From NCBI RefSeq assembly GCF_003352045.1, contig NZ_CP025815.1:2170001-2234000 (forward strand): DNA of 64,000 bases, written 5' to 3'. Position 1 is the stretch's first letter; every line of letters starts with the position of its first letter. The position numbers were made by a program, and so were the translations under genes. Source of the stretch: Sulfitobacter sp. JL08. GTDB taxonomy: Bacteria > Pseudomonadota > Alphaproteobacteria > Rhodobacterales > Rhodobacteraceae. The notes beneath the pieces are model-generated. The model was not told where the DNA came from. It worked only from the letters and a program-made list of their open reading frames with translations, and did no database searches. Shown piece after piece: positions 1-8,353 of this stretch.

Positions 1-1342
1 GGCTTTCTATGATCATCCCTATTTCAGTATTTTGCCGAATGGACCGAGGATCGATGTTTGTCGAACTTACAAACAATCTTTCTGCATCGATGATTGCCAG
101 TTTCGAATGAAGCACCAACGGGGTCCGACTGCCTTCGGCGATCAACGGCGCATCTGCGCGAACCTCGATAAACTCTATCCCTGATTCCAGGAGGCGGTTC
201 CGGTATTTTGCGTAACTTCCATGCACATAAGCGTGGTTCGTAGATGCCAGAGAGTTTGTGATGATGCGCACCCGCAAACCGCGCGAGACGAGCCTTTCGA
301 AGATATCAGCACCGTAGTCCTCAGGCACGAAATAGGGTGTAACTATCAGAACCTCACGTTTGGCTGACAGAAGCGTATTGTAGAAGGCATTGCCAACTTT
401 AAACGGACCTTGGCCTGGTGGTCTACGCAGCTTCTCGGGATCGTCCGTGACCACATACGCCGCCCCTCGATACGACGGCTTCATTCCCTCTCTAAGATCT
501 CGAAGATATTGAGAGTTAACAGCGCCTCTGTAAACTTTGGAAGCCGGCGCGTCGGGGACGGCACGTAGGACGGTGACCGCCTCACTCAACAATGTCGAGT
601 CGCCGCGCGTAAAGCTTTCGACTGGTACCGCCCATTCATCATTCCAGAAGAGGTCGAAAGCATCTGATATCTGTTCAACCGGCGGACCGGCAACGAATAA
701 ATCAAAATCAGCAAATTCGCTTTCTGTTTCTATTTGGTAATATTCGTCCGCGATATTGCGACCGCCTACAATGGCCAATGCGCCATCGACGATGAAGGCT
801 TTGTTGTGCATGCGTCGATTTACACGCCTAAAATCAAGCAGGAAGTTAACTGCCAGCGTGCTGTTTCTTGACAGGGGGTTAAATGCGCGGATTTCGACAT
901 TCGGATGCGCGTCGAGGGTTGCGATCTCTTCATCGCGTGCACTTGTAAACACGTCGTCGTATAGGAGGCGGATTTTGACGCCTCTTTCGGCTGCGTCATA
1001 GAGCGCCAGCCAGATCAACGCACCAGCAGTGTCTGGCTTGATGAGAAATGTTTTGAGGTCGATCGATGCCTCTGCCTGTTCGATCATTCTCAATCGTGCG
1101 CCCAAGGCATCATTGCCATTGCCTAGCGGTGCCAGCACAACCTGATTACCGCTCAACTTGGTTCCTGATACATTTTCCAAACGACTGACGGTGGACTGTG
1201 CAGGCGGCAAAGCATTTTGTGTCGGGCGGTTTGTTTCGAAAGGTACGTATGTGCAAGCATTCAAATGCGCAAAGCAAAACGCAAAAACAGCTAAAATGAG
1301 ACGCCGGCCACAGAGATATCTTATTGCGCCGCTCCCCGCCAA
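1..1342 (-). CDS. Phospholipase D-like lipoprotein (partial, C-terminus off window)
   Basis: The reading frame runs off the window start. It carries both HKD motifs of the phospholipase D / cardiolipin synthase superfamily: HNKAFIVDG (around 785-811) and HSKLAIIDAERLF (around 75-115), the second followed by SSTNIDPRS, the usual context of the second catalytic site. The N-terminus has a hydrophobic stretch ending in HLNAC, a plausible lipobox, so I infer a lipid-anchored envelope phosphodiesterase or phosphatidyltransferase. No ATG lies in frame upstream. Possible starts are a TTG at 1342, or an ATA at 1324 seven bases after GGGGAG. It is last in a minus-strand run with the cupin and MscS genes. 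Substrate cannot be told. Confidence 0.85.
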   Translation of the reverse strand, partial: MAGSGAIRYLCGRRLILAVFAFCFAHLNACTYVPFETNRPTQNALPPAQSTVSRLENVSGTKLSGNQVVLAPLGNGNDALGARLRMIEQAEASIDLKTFLIKPDTAGALIWLALYDAAERGVKIRLLYDDVFTSARDEEIATLDAHPNVEIRAFNPLSRNSTLAVNFLLDFRRVNRRMHNKAFIVDGALAIVGGRNIADEYYQIETESEFADFDLFVAGPPVEQISDAFDLFWNDEWAVPVESFTRGDSTLLSEAVTVLRAVPDAPASKVYRGAVNSQYLRDLREGMKPSYRGAAYVVTDDPEKLRRPPGQGPFKVGNAFYNTLLSAKREVLIVTPYFVPEDYGADIFERLVSRGLRVRIITNSLASTNHAYVHGSYAKYRNRLLESGIEFIEVRADAPLIAEGSRTPLVLHSKLAIIDAERLFVSSTNIDPRSIRQNTEIGMIIES

Positions 1343-1467
1343 ACGGTTTGGGTATGCATGAATGCCTCTGTGTCGCTTGGCTTTGCCAATATTGAGGGGG
1401 TGCCACCGGCATATCCGGGATAGCCCGGCTCTTGCGAAAGGTATTGTGAAAGCAGAGGCCCCAAGTT

Positions 1468-1836
1468 TCACGCTTGCAGGACCATAAGACGCACAGCTTC
1501 CGGCCCGATGGCTTCCAATGTGTGGGTGGAGCTTGCAGCCTGCGGAAGGCGGAAAATTCCTCCAGGTCCAAGAAGTGTCTCTTCGTTTTCTGGCGCCGAT
1601 ATACGCAATGAGCCGCTCAGAACCACGGCTAACTGATCTTGATCGGGTACCCGCTTCCCGCTCTTGAAACCGGCTGGAAATTCAACAAATACCACGAGCT
1701 TGCACTTGGTTGCCTCAGAAATTTTGGCCATATCGCCCATCAGATCGTTGTTGGATACACGCAGCCTTACCTCCGATTTGTCCAGATACGGCTGACCTTC
1801 TTCGTCAGACAAGAGTTCTGTTATACTTAAGGCCAA
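1468..1836 (-). CDS. Cupin-fold small protein
   Basis: A 122-residue protein without signal peptide. Residues 45-122 look like a single cupin barrel: a VVFVEFPAGF strand, a QLAVVLSGSLRI segment resembling the end of cupin motif 1, and a LGPGGIFRLP turn. The usual metal-binding histidines of motif 1 are not evident, so an enzymatic role is doubtful. It lies 41 bp downstream of the large MscS gene on the same strand and upstream of the phospholipase D-like lipoprotein, and is probably co-transcribed with them. Specific function unknown. Confidence 0.7.
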   Translation of the reverse strand: MALSITELLSDEEGQPYLDKSEVRLRVSNNDLMGDMAKISEATKCKLVVFVEFPAGFKSGKRVPDQDQLAVVLSGSLRISAPENEETLLGPGGIFRLPQAASSTHTLEAIGPEAVRLMVLQA

Positions 1837-1877
1837 GATTTTTCCTTTTCTCTTTTATCTAAAGGTTCGGTCAGGTC

Positions 1878-3590
1878 TTACGGTGATTTTCGCGCTGCAA
1901 GTTTCCCATTCCATACTTCTACTGGAACCTTTGGTTGATCCGGATCTGCTACGTATGATGGCGTCATGATCTGAACGCCGTTTTCGTGGAACACATCCAC
2001 AATGTTGCGGTGCAAATCGGACAAGATGCGAGGCAAGCTTGAGCCACGAGTGGTAAAGGCGTTGATTTGATAGTTGATCGCATAGTCGGCCAGTTGCGCC
2101 CAGAGAACGAACGGCGCAGGTGATTTTTTGAGGTCACGCGTTCGATTAGCGGCTTCAATCAGCATGGCCTCCACTTTGTCTTGCGGCTCTTCGTAGCCGA
2201 TGCCCACAGTCGTATGAACGAGCAGACCACGCCCGTCGATCTTTCGCGAGTAATTCACGACCTCGGAATTTAGAAGCTGGGCATTAGGAATGCTCACCAT
2301 TTCGTTTTTGACGGATTTGATAAGTGTTTCCATCATCTTGATTTCGACAACGTCCCCAACCTGATCGCCTACTTTAATTCGGTCACCGATGTTAGTGCTG
2401 CGACGGTAAATGACAAACAACCCCGCCATCATGTTGCTCACCACTGTGTTGGAGCCAAAAGAAACCATGAGGCCAGCAAGAATAGTCAGTCCCTGAAATG
2501 CGCGACTGCCTGATCCGGGTATATGTGGATAAGCAAAAACGATAGCGATCGCGATGATAATGACCCGCGCAATGTTAAATGTCGGCTTGATCCAGCTTTG
2601 TTCAAAGTCCTTCCATTCGATTGCGCCGGCTTCGATGTTGTCCATGAAAAGACGCAAGCCCTTGATCAGATAGCGGGTAACCAAGAAGATTATGATCAGC
2701 GTAATCAGATTGGGCAGATAGCTGAAAAAACCGAATATCACATCCATCAGAGGTTGCGAGACATAGGTGAGCAGAAACTGCGCGAATGGGCGGGTTTGAA
2801 CAAAGGACAAGAGAACGAACGTGAGGTAGTAGTAAAGGATAAAAATATATCCAATCCACAGCACCATATTGGTTCCAAAACCGATCAATTGCGCTACAGC
2901 TTTTCCTTTTACAACTGCATTGGTGGCCTCTTCGAATTGCGTAAACCGCTTTATAGTGACCTGCTGTATCCATCGAATAAGCTTTGAGCGCCCTTTCAAA
3001 AACAGGAAGGTCAACAAGGCAAATCCGACGGTCAACCCGACAGCAACCAGCGCGCTGTCGACCAGCGCCTCTTCTGACCGACCAGAACGATAATTGGCGA
3101 TAGATTTTTTGATTGCCTCTGCATGAAGCTCGGCCAGCACTATAAGGCTTATTTGCTCAAAGTCCGCATCGGCCTGGGTCGCAACCGTCAAAAGGCGTCC
3201 GTTTGCCAAAATCGCAAGCCCGAGACCATCTTCACGGATCTCATAATCAAGCTCCACAAATTCCGGTAACTCAGCAATCTCCAGAATCCGTTGTTCGATC
3301 CTTGCAGCCCGTTCGGGCGCAGGCAGTGCGCTGAAACCGCGCACGAGAAACAATGTCTCACCGTCAATGACAACTGGAGCAGCAAAAGCGTCGTCTGCCT
3401 GTGTTTGGGTTTCAGCGGCCTCTGGAGCGCTCTCCTGAGCCTGCACCACTGTTGAAAGCAGCGTGAAGAGTACAAGCGAGAGAGCAATCAAGGCCGTCCG
3501 CAAAATTTTTCCAATGCACTGCAAACAGTAGCCATAATCATTAGTTTTTTTCCTATGCTGACTGCACAACTTGCGAGCTCCTAACGTCAT
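1878..3590 (-). CDS. MscS-family mechanosensitive ion channel, long form
   Basis: A 570-aa inner-membrane protein. The N-terminus has a signal-like hydrophobic segment ending in VVQAQ and then a periplasmic region of about 120 residues. Several transmembrane segments follow. The MscS pore helix and beta domain are clear: GLMVSFGSNTVVSNMMAG, then GDRIKVGDQVGDVVEI and SIPNAQLLNSEVVNYSR. The family gates small osmolytes or ions on membrane tension. I chose the ATG at 3590 because it overlaps the stop of the upstream MscS gene (ATGA), which implies translational coupling; a longer version would overlap that gene by 130 bases. Two different MscS proteins made together suggests paired or mixed channels, but this is inference. 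Confidence 0.88.
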   Translation of the reverse strand: MTLGARKLCSQHRKKTNDYGYCLQCIGKILRTALIALSLVLFTLLSTVVQAQESAPEAAETQTQADDAFAAPVVIDGETLFLVRGFSALPAPERAARIEQRILEIAELPEFVELDYEIREDGLGLAILANGRLLTVATQADADFEQISLIVLAELHAEAIKKSIANYRSGRSEEALVDSALVAVGLTVGFALLTFLFLKGRSKLIRWIQQVTIKRFTQFEEATNAVVKGKAVAQLIGFGTNMVLWIGYIFILYYYLTFVLLSFVQTRPFAQFLLTYVSQPLMDVIFGFFSYLPNLITLIIIFLVTRYLIKGLRLFMDNIEAGAIEWKDFEQSWIKPTFNIARVIIIAIAIVFAYPHIPGSGSRAFQGLTILAGLMVSFGSNTVVSNMMAGLFVIYRRSTNIGDRIKVGDQVGDVVEIKMMETLIKSVKNEMVSIPNAQLLNSEVVNYSRKIDGRGLLVHTTVGIGYEEPQDKVEAMLIEAANRTRDLKKSPAPFVLWAQLADYAINYQINAFTTRGSSLPRILSDLHRNIVDVFHENGVQIMTPSYVADPDQPKVPVEVWNGKLAARKSP

Positions 3591-4900
3591 GTTGAAGCGC
3601 CGTCTTGGACTAGCTGCCCATTGTGAATGACGTGAACGTCCCGTTGTGGAAACGGTATTGATATTCCTTCCGCATCGAAACTTTCTTTCGCCTGGCCTGT
3701 CAAATCCCAATAAACTGTCCAATAATCATCGGACTTTGACCAAGGTCGACAGAAAATATTGACGGAGCTGTCGCCCAGTTCACCGACAAATACCTCTGGG
3801 GCAGGATCGTTCAGGCATTTGGGGTGCGCTGCCACCAGTTCTTTGAGAACCTCGATGGCCTGTGCTGCACTATCGGAATATCCGATACCAAAAACCAGAT
3901 CGACACGGCGTTCAGGGGATACGCTAACGTTGGTAATAACGTCGCCCCAGATCTTGGAATTTGGCACAACAATGATCTGATTATCAAATGTTCGGATTTG
4001 AGTGGATACAACCGACATCTCGTTGACAAAGCCGGAAGCCCCGCTGACTTCGATGTAATCTCCGGTATCAAACGGTTTGAGGATCATAATCATCAGCCCG
4101 CTTGCCAGATTGCCGAGCGTATCTTGCATGGCAAAACCAAGGATGAAGGACAAACCGCCGAAGACGGCAAACAGAGGGGTCACGTTGACGCCGAAGAAAC
4201 CCAGCACAACCAGAATGCCCAAGATAAAGGTGGCCCAATACACTGCACTGATAATGAAGCGCTGAAGCAGGCGAGACAGATTTGGCACTCTCGCAAGACC
4301 ACGAGTTGTAGCGCGCCGCAAAAGGCGCGCAACATAGTACATAACCCATAATGCAACGAAGAATCCGGCGATCTTGAGCAGGAACCCCAATCCCCCTTCT
4401 GCGGAGGTCAGCCAGTTGACGGAAAGCTGCCAAAGCGTTCTCGGGTCTGTTGTCCGCACGGCTTCGAGCCCGAGTGCGTTAATATATGTATCATGTACCT
4501 GCGTCTCTTCTGCAGCAGCGCCCTTTGTGCGCCAGGCTTCAATGACAGCAGAGTAGCTGTCTTGAACCTCGCGCTGTCTTTCCAATGCAGCAGCCAGTTG
4601 ACCGCGCAAAACAGCGTCGCGCGCTTCGTTTTCTACCTCGAGTTCCAGATTGAGCAAGGCGATTTCTTGCAAAACGCCCTTGATGTGCTCCTGCCATGTT
4701 GTGGCAAGGTCTGATAGTTCATCCGCCGTCATCGGAACGGTGAGAATTTCAAGCTCACTTGCGGTCGTGGTTACGGCAGTCGGCTCCGGCGCAGAAAATA
4801 TTGGAACAGCCTGATCTTGTGCGACGGCATCAGAGCCGAGCCCCACAGATAATGTGAGACAGCAGATCGAAAGGAGTGACAAAAGACGGTGATGGGTCAT
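3587..4900 (-). CDS. MscS-family mechanosensitive ion channel
   Basis: A 437-aa protein with a cleavable-looking signal peptide (ends AVAQDQ), a periplasmic helical region rich in Glu and Arg (about residues 60-130), and membrane segments at about 165-260. The MscS domain contains GGLSFILGFAMQDTLGNLASGL, then FDTGDYIEVSGASGFV and NQIIVVPNSKIWGDVITN. It starts 48 bp after the Omp85-type gene and overlaps the next MscS gene by four bases. Expected role: osmotic safety valve in the inner membrane. Confidence in family is high; physiological distinction from its neighbour is unknown. Confidence 0.9.
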   Translation of the reverse strand: MTHHRLLSLLSICCLTLSVGLGSDAVAQDQAVPIFSAPEPTAVTTTASELEILTVPMTADELSDLATTWQEHIKGVLQEIALLNLELEVENEARDAVLRGQLAAALERQREVQDSYSAVIEAWRTKGAAAEETQVHDTYINALGLEAVRTTDPRTLWQLSVNWLTSAEGGLGFLLKIAGFFVALWVMYYVARLLRRATTRGLARVPNLSRLLQRFIISAVYWATFILGILVVLGFFGVNVTPLFAVFGGLSFILGFAMQDTLGNLASGLMIMILKPFDTGDYIEVSGASGFVNEMSVVSTQIRTFDNQIIVVPNSKIWGDVITNVSVSPERRVDLVFGIGYSDSAAQAIEVLKELVAAHPKCLNDPAPEVFVGELGDSSVNIFCRPWSKSDDYWTVYWDLTGQAKESFDAEGISIPFPQRDVHVIHNGQLVQDGAST

Positions 4901-4948
4901 TGAGTTTTCACTTTTTCCAGGCCAAGGAATAACCTTCTGTTTTCAGAT

Positions 4949-6091
4949 TTAGAAACGCTGTCCCACGAATATATAAAGAAACTCTTCGGAGTCGTTGTTT
5001 GTAGAGACGTCGACGGAGAAATCCACTGGGAACTTTTGTGACACGCGATAGCGAACTCCAATGCCGCCAGCGATGCGGTCGCCGTTGTCTGTGAGCGATC
5101 CGAATTCTGAACCGGTCCAGCCAATTCCGGCGAAAGCGACAAAGCCAAATCGATTGCCCAGACGTTGACGGTATTCCACTTGCGCCGATACCAGCCGGGT
5201 GTCGTAAAATTGGGTCGGATTGAAGCCCCGAAGCCCATCGGTAAAGCCGATTGAGCATTTGTCAAAAAATGGCGCATCAGATGAGGCAGCACATGCCGAT
5301 AGTCTACCAGCGACAACTTTTTCAGCGCCGACCGTACGGTAAGCATCAAAATTGAGTGAGGCGTAGTTATAAGCTCGTGAACCTTCAGACAAAGAGAAAC
5401 CGCGGTTTACGTTAGCACTCAAACGGGACCCGTTTGTTGGATAGTCGCTGTCATCTCGGAGGTCCCACTCGTAGCTCACTCCCAGGCTTCCAAGCTCAAG
5501 CTCCAAATCGGGCAAAAGGTCATCTGGAATGCTGGTTCCGCCAGTGTTTAATCCGATACTTGTGTTTAGGTAACGCAGGTTTAGGCCAAAAGTGTTGGTC
5601 TCTGTTACAGCGAATGTAAGTCCGCCGTTAAACAGCTCGCCATCTTGCTTGATCGGAAGCTTCAAACTGCCAAAGAACAAATCATAGCGTATATCCGCTT
5701 CCGCCAAGGCAAGGTTGAACCCCCAACCGGTCCCAAATGACAGATTGGCCGCAATCCCATAGGCTTGGCTGCCATTGTCAGACCCCATGGCGCCGAGACC
5801 TACAAAAGACGTGTCTGCTTCCGGTGATAATTGAAAGAGGTAGCCTGCGCCCAAGGATAAGCCGGCACCGATGGCAGGATTTGAAAATGGAATGGGGACG
5901 ACCAATGCAGAGCCGTTCCTGATGCCGTAGTCCGAGTTTTCCTGAGGTGCGCGTACAGGTGACAAACCGTTGTCAACAAGATTGGGGTTTGCCAGCAAGT
6001 CACTAGATATACAGCTCGCAAATATTGCTGTTCCAATTAGGACGCCCACGTGTTTCGAAAAGCACTTCAAATTCTTCACATGGTGTCTCAC
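4949..6091 (-). CDS. Omp85/BamA-TamA-type outer-membrane beta-barrel protein
   Basis: A 380-aa protein with signal peptide (hydrophobic core GVLIGTAIFASC) and a barrel built of alternating strands. The NGSRLSANVNRGF, FTDGLRGF and FGFVAFAGIGWTGS segments match the surface-antigen (D15) domain of the Omp85 superfamily, and the chain ends in a terminal Phe (FVGQRF), the usual BamA-recognition residue. No POTRA domains are present, so it resembles the short barrel-only members, whose function is mostly unknown. It heads the MscS pair. The IS5-family insertion ends 74 bp upstream of its start and may have replaced or altered its promoter. Confidence 0.82.
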   Translation of the reverse strand: MRHHVKNLKCFSKHVGVLIGTAIFASCISSDLLANPNLVDNGLSPVRAPQENSDYGIRNGSALVVPIPFSNPAIGAGLSLGAGYLFQLSPEADTSFVGLGAMGSDNGSQAYGIAANLSFGTGWGFNLALAEADIRYDLFFGSLKLPIKQDGELFNGGLTFAVTETNTFGLNLRYLNTSIGLNTGGTSIPDDLLPDLELELGSLGVSYEWDLRDDSDYPTNGSRLSANVNRGFSLSEGSRAYNYASLNFDAYRTVGAEKVVAGRLSACAASSDAPFFDKCSIGFTDGLRGFNPTQFYDTRLVSAQVEYRQRLGNRFGFVAFAGIGWTGSEFGSLTDNGDRIAGGIGVRYRVSQKFPVDFSVDVSTNNDSEEFLYIFVGQRF

Positions 6092-6165
6092 TTGTCCGCT
6101 AGCACTAAGCTATTCTTGCTTACTTATTGGTTTGAAGCTTATTTATCTCTGCAATTTGAGCTTAA

Positions 6166-7339
6166 GGAACGTCTGATCAACGCCTTCGGCTTCGCCGCCG
6201 TGCCGGCTTGAAGGTAGTTTGGGGCGTCAGACGTCCCATTTCCAGCGATTTTCCCGCTGTTTCGGCCGCCTGAGTGGCGGTTTCGGCGTTTTTGGGCAGA
6301 CTCTGCCTCATGCTGCCAGCTTTCTCCGGGTCATGAACAGGTTGCCGAGGGCGAAGAGCGTGAACAGATGCGCCCGGTTCTTGGCCAGCCCACGGTAGCG
6401 CGTCTTCACGTGGCCGAACTGGCGCTTCAGGATCCGGAACGGGTGCTCAACCTTGGCCCGGACCTTTGCGATGATCCGGTTGATCTGCACGTCGAGCGGA
6501 TCCAGTTCGCCACCTTTGGGTGCCTTGCGCATCACGCCCCAGAACCGGCCTGCATCCTTGGTGAAGGCCGCCTCTCGTTCGGAATGCACGTAGCCCTTGT
6601 CCGCCCAGACGGATGTTTCGTTGCCGTGCAGCAGTTCGTCCCAGACCTGGCTATCGTGGGTCTTGGCAGTGGTGGTCTCCAGGCTGTGGACGATGCCGCT
6701 GTCTGCATCGACGCCAACATGGGCCTTCATGCCGAAGTACCAGTCATTACCCTTCTTGGTGGATGACATCTCGGGATCGCGGGCCTTGGCTTCATTCTTG
6801 GTCGAGGACGGCGCATCGATGATCGTCGCATCCACCAACGTGCCAGAGCGCAGCGTGACGCCCTTGTCGGCAAGATAGGCATTCACCTCGGCAAACAGCT
6901 TCTCGGTCAGCTGATGCTTCTCCAGCAGGTGCCGGAAGTTCAGGATCGTTGTTTCGTCGGGGATGCGGTCATCGCCAAGCTCGATACCGGCAAACCGGCG
7001 CATGGCCTCGCTGTCATACAGGCTCTCTTCGGCCATCGGATCGCTCAGCGCGTACCAGCTCTGAAGGAAATACACTCGCAGCATCGTCTCCAGTGGCATC
7101 GGTGGCCGACCACCCTTTGACCCAACCTTCGGATAGTGCGGCTCGATCAGCGCCAACAGACGACCCCAAGGCACCACCGCATCCATCTCCGACAGGAACT
7201 TCTCGCGGCGCGTCACCTTCTTCTTCACCGCATCACCAAGGCCGGGAATGGCAGGCTGTTTGGGCATCGGCGGGCTCCTCTCTCATCCGCAGAAACCATA
7301 CCAAATCAAGCCAAAATGGGGAAGTTCTTCAGAGATTCC
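6166..7339 (-). mobile_element. IS5-family insertion sequence, complete, 1174 bp
   Basis: The element is bounded by imperfect inverted repeats: GGAACGTCTGATCAAC at the left end (6166) and, read from the right end at 7339, GGAATCTCTGAAGAAC. It is flanked on both sides by TTAA (6162-6165 and 7340-7343), a 4-bp target duplication of the YTAR type made by IS5-group elements. It encodes one intact transposase. It landed between the Omp85-type gene and the coiled-coil protein gene without breaking either. Intact ends, duplication and transposase suggest a recent insertion. Confidence 0.9.
6308..7267 (-). CDS. IS5-family transposase (DDE)
   Basis: A 319-aa intact transposase. The N-terminal part (residues 25-110) carries the DUF772-type module (GRPPMPLETMLRVYFLQSWY, DETTILNFRHLLE). 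The catalytic core includes LVDATIIDAPSS (first Asp), WADKGYVHSERE (second Asp) and a C-terminal Glu in AKVEHPFRILKRQFG, the IS5 Y-x2-R-x3-E-x6-K type region. It fills most of the element and reads toward the Omp85-type gene, so readthrough could affect that gene. Confidence 0.95.
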   Translation of the reverse strand: MPKQPAIPGLGDAVKKKVTRREKFLSEMDAVVPWGRLLALIEPHYPKVGSKGGRPPMPLETMLRVYFLQSWYALSDPMAEESLYDSEAMRRFAGIELGDDRIPDETTILNFRHLLEKHQLTEKLFAEVNAYLADKGVTLRSGTLVDATIIDAPSSTKNEAKARDPEMSSTKKGNDWYFGMKAHVGVDADSGIVHSLETTTAKTHDSQVWDELLHGNETSVWADKGYVHSEREAAFTKDAGRFWGVMRKAPKGGELDPLDVQINRIIAKVRAKVEHPFRILKRQFGHVKTRYRGLAKNRAHLFTLFALGNLFMTRRKLAA

Positions 7340-7359
7340 TTAAGTAAAAAACGGGCGTC

Positions 7360-7857
7360 CTATCGAGCCAAAGATTTTTCAAGCTCTTCCAATTTAACCT
7401 TTGCATCACCTGGAGTGTCCCGTAGCAACTCCATAAAGGCGATTACTTGCGTCTTCGTTTCAATTGGAATTTCGGACTTATCCACTGCGCTAATAGCAGC
7501 ATCTAAATCGATACCGTTGTCTGTAACGATTCCAGTTTCTCGCCAGTCAGCGATCAAACTCTCGATTTCTTTTCTCACTTCGCCGGACGTTTCCGTCATT
7601 TGCCTGGAAATCGTGTCACTCAAGATGGCGGCACTAGCTTCAAGTTCTTCCATTTTAGCTTCAGCTTCGACTTGGAGCGCTTCGGCCGCTTCACCCGTCG
7701 CGGATGTCAGATCGTCGGCGGCGTCAGACAGGGCATCACCCGCTTCTTGTGCCGCTTCGGACAAACGTTCTGCTGGCGTCGGTTCGGGTCGCGTAAACGT
7801 GTATATCGCAGCAGCTACCACCACTGTCACTACGGCAATTAAACCGATTTTCTTCAT
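7360..7857 (-). CDS. Membrane-anchored coiled-coil protein
   Basis: A 165-aa protein with an N-terminal hydrophobic anchor (KKIGLIAVVTVVVAAAIYTF) followed by a long Ala/Glu/Asp-rich helical region (about residues 28-100) that reads as coiled coil, then a helical C-terminus. I use the ATG at 7857, which has GGGAG seven bases upstream, rather than an ATG 66 bases further up that overlaps the RcnB-like gene. No enzymatic motif is seen. It probably sits in the periplasm, tethered to the inner membrane. The stop lies 16 bp from the IS target site, so the gene escaped disruption. Confidence 0.65.
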   Translation of the reverse strand: MKKIGLIAVVTVVVAAAIYTFTRPEPTPAERLSEAAQEAGDALSDAADDLTSATGEAAEALQVEAEAKMEELEASAAILSDTISRQMTETSGEVRKEIESLIADWRETGIVTDNGIDLDAAISAVDKSEIPIETKTQVIAFMELLRDTPGDAKVKLEELEKSLAR

Positions 7858-7903
7858 GATAAAAACTCCCGTCCTTTTGTCAGTATTGCAGCTTGTTTCG
7901 CGC

Positions 7904-8272
7904 TTACTTAAGCAGATCCCCAACGATCCCTACGGCATCGACCACGGTGGTCAAGTCTTGGCTCACTTCAAGGATTTCATCATCTACGCGAATGTAGCGA
8001 TTACCTTTTCCAGGTGCTTTCAAATTCCATTTCGACAAATCATCAATATCGTCAAAATCAAGATCTTTGGGCAGCTTGGCGCCCCGCGTATACCTTTTGA
8101 TCTGCCCCGGCGGGACTGCTTTTGGTCCCTTACCGGGTTTGTTATCAATCTGAACGGCTTTGTCTTTCTTGCCCTTGCCTTTGTCGCTCTTGTCTTTTGC
8201 AACCGCCGCGTCTGCCGAAGCGAGAACTGCCACAACGGCCAGGCAAGCAGTGATTAAAGTGAAGTTTTTCAT
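7904..8272 (-). CDS. RcnB-family periplasmic protein
   Basis: A 122-aa secreted protein: signal peptide ending in DAAVAK, then a Lys/Gly/Asp-rich linker, then the RcnB-type domain (PPGQIKRYTRGAKLP and RYIRVDDEILEVSQDLTTVVDAVG). In Escherichia coli RcnB is a periplasmic protein needed for nickel/cobalt homeostasis, but many alphaproteobacterial relatives are unstudied. There is no RcnA-type efflux gene here, so a metal role is only suggested by family. It lies among outer-membrane proteins on the same strand. Confidence 0.78.
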   Translation of the reverse strand: MKNFTLITACLAVVAVLASADAAVAKDKSDKGKGKKDKAVQIDNKPGKGPKAVPPGQIKRYTRGAKLPKDLDFDDIDDLSKWNLKAPGKGNRYIRVDDEILEVSQDLTTVVDAVGIVGDLLK

Positions 8273-8353
8273 CAGTTATATCCATTTTAAGGTCACGCGA
8301 CTGATCCTGTCATGTGTGCATCATTGAGTGCCTCAAACGAGGGCAGTCTAGAG

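Noticed and set aside
7136-8257. Plus-strand open frame of 373 codons across the IS end and two neighbours
   Set aside because: It crosses the IS boundary, overlaps three genes with clear families on the other strand and has no domain features.
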